Below are positions 62,589 to 64,000 of a stretch of 64,000 nt of DNA, in pieces (position 1 is the stretch's first letter; the number at the start of each line of letters is the position of its first letter). The notes beneath the pieces were generated by a model, which saw only the letters and a list, made by a program, of their open reading frames with translations, did not search any database and was not told the DNA's origin. The stretch is taken from assembly GCA_003116995.1 (NCBI GenBank), contig BDSL01000006.1, positions 1,240,001-1,304,000 of the forward strand, read 5' to 3'. Both the position numbers and the translations under genes were made by a program. Source of the DNA: Yamagishiella unicocca. Taxonomy: Eukaryota > Chlorophyta > Chlorophyceae > Chlamydomonadales > Volvocaceae.

Positions 62589-62998
62589 CCCAAAGTGGTC
62601 GACCTCCACCACCAAACGCCCGGCAACCGCGGTAAGCTCGGGGTTTTTGTCATAGAACTTATCTAGCTTGAGTGCCTGGGCCTTGAAATCCGCCTTGAGA
62701 TCGGAAACCTCGGCCTTGAGGTCCGTCTTGAGACCGGAAACCTCCGCCTTGAGGTCGGAAACCTCGGCCTTGACATCCGCCTTGAGGTCCGTCTTGAGAT
62801 CTATGATGGCCTGCAATCGAAGACACATTCCGTTAGATGTAAGACATAGCTTGACAAAGGAGTATGCATCTCGCCAAGCATGAATCCCTCAGACCGCAGG
62901 TCAGTGAACACCAACAACGAGGGCAATGTGAAGGTACACAAACTCACCATCTGGCCCAGCATTAGCGATGCCACTGATACCGCCAGCAACGCAACCAC
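62544..62998 (-). CDS. Membrane-plus-coiled-coil gene copy, right arm, disrupted 3' end
   Basis: Mirror copy of the left-arm gene: exon 62998-62948 and exon from 62810 downward with the same in-phase intron. The coiled-coil part is identical except one residue (Lys where the left outer copy has Arg). The frame reads through the palindrome centre and stops at 62544 in antisense of the other arm, so this copy also lacks a natural C-terminus. Confidence 0.4.
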
Positions 62999-64000
62999 TT
63001 CTCCGGACCACTTCTCCGGACTACTTTCCCGCGCGAGGGGCTGCTCTGTGCTTGGCGGCGCTGCGCTAGGTGCCTTGCGGCTCCAAAACTGCAGGCAGCT
63101 GCAGGCAAGCAGGAAAATAGATGGTCACGCACCTGCACAATCGGCTGCACACCGCAAACTTAGCAATTGCTTTGCGAACTGGCTGAAGGCCGCCAACCGG
63201 AACTTTGCTGATAGCAAAAAATTGCCGAACTCATCTCACCGCATTCAGCGTTAGTCTCAGACTGCTCTTTGAAACTGGTAGCACACGGTGCCAGCGTTTC
63301 ACAGAGGAAATCGATAATGATTGCATTTTGGGTGTTATGGCCCAGGTTCTTTGTATGGTCTAGGTGTTTCGCGGATGCGCGCACGACGAAAGTACCTGGC
63401 AGCTGCTTTGCCGCGTCGTGGAGTCTAGATTTCGAAACACATTACAAGGGAGGCGGAAACTATAAACAGTTGCCATTTCCCGCCTCGTTAAGCCTGTTCG
63501 TACATCCATGACACCGTTCACTTCGGACTCCCATCTACCCCACTCCAATGGCAGGGCAAGATCGAAGCTCCTCAGCGTTCTTGTGAGCAGCGATGCCGCA
63601 CTCGGCACCGACTCATCAGGCCGTCCGCGTTAATGCAGTGCGCGCTCGACTCGACGATGACAATACGCCCTCTACGGTACGCTTTTGCGCGACACACCTT
63701 CCCCGGGTATTAAATACTTCGTACAAATCCCCGACGGCAGCTTGCGTGCATCCGGATATCCAAACCGCCGACGCAAAGCAGCAAATCGCACGCACACTGC
63801 CGAGGCGAGGATGCTGACCCGCGGGTCACCAGCGACCCCAGGGGCCCCGCATCCGATCCTCCCCCCGACCCCATCCCGCCAGAGGACGCTGCCATTAAGC
63901 GCGCTCTTGGCGCCTGCTGCCCACTCGCTCGTCGCTGCTGTCAGCTGTTCCCGGCTTCCCTCGTGCCTCCGCTGGCCCCCAGCCGCCCCGCGTAGCGCCC
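62591..64000 (-). repeat. Right arm of a large inverted repeat (runs off the window)
   Basis: Reverse complement of the left arm, separated from it by only two bases at the centre (ccactttg, cc, caaagtgg). It has its own small indels, for example about 27 extra bases around 63003-63045 with a short duplication of the ccggagaagtgg motif. The arm continues to the last base of the window. Confidence 0.93.

Noticed and set aside
60997..64000. Inverted repeat as a pure assembly hairpin artefact
   Set aside because: Arms differ by many substitutions and several indels and only one arm has the 206-bp duplication; an artefact cannot be fully excluded without reads, but identity is too imperfect for a simple fold-back read.
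60997..64000. Inverted repeat as a DNA transposon with terminal inverted repeats
   Set aside because: There is no internal transposase-bearing region between the arms; the arms meet at a two-base centre.

Overview
The window looks like nuclear DNA from a GC-rich, flagellated green alga, most likely a chlamydomonadalean/volvocine chlorophyte. The evidence is dense GT-AG introns that split almost every gene, long low-complexity Gln/Ala/Pro/Gly stretches, TGTAA motifs downstream of several stop codons (the usual chlorophycean polyadenylation signal), a radial-spoke DnaJ gene (RSP16/DNAJB13 type), and a plastid-type pentose-phosphate epimerase. No bacterial or organellar features were seen. Gene models were built by hand: exons were joined only where donor, acceptor and reading phase agreed and where the joined protein matched a family or kept a repeat in register.

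Layout, left to right: (1) a Gln/Pro-rich mRNP-type protein, + strand, to 4585; (2) a 333-residue coiled-coil protein, - strand, 6482-9113, divergent from (3) the radial spoke HSP40 RSP16, + strand, 9576-13490; (4) a relic-rich gap with a transposase-like piece and a frameshifted coiled-coil piece; (5) a PIG-X/PBN1-like subunit of GPI mannosyltransferase I, - strand, 15574-17513; (6) a large DENN-domain protein, - strand, 18292-26664; (7) a PPR-SMR-cyclin fusion protein, + strand, 29535-34486; (8) a GLG1-type Golgi cysteine-rich membrane protein, + strand, 38083-43261; (9) a secreted or membrane-anchored leucine-rich-repeat protein with nearly one repeat per exon, + strand, 43869-48735; (10) ribulose-phosphate 3-epimerase, + strand, 50754-52725; (11) GSK3 kinase, - strand, 53557-55362; (12) a small polytopic membrane protein, - strand, 57219-59233; (13) a large, almost spacerless inverted repeat from about 60997 to the window end, whose arms carry diverged copies of a short membrane-plus-coiled-coil gene.

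The genes do not form one pathway, as expected for a eukaryotic nuclear locus. Loose themes are secretory/endomembrane function (PIG-X, DENN, GLG1, LRR protein), motility (RSP16 and perhaps its divergent coiled-coil neighbour) and organelle or carbon metabolism (PPR fusion, epimerase). The most unusual items are the PPR-SMR-cyclin fusion, the diverged palindrome with a tandem duplication in only one arm, and three GC-AG introns that are each the first intron of their gene.
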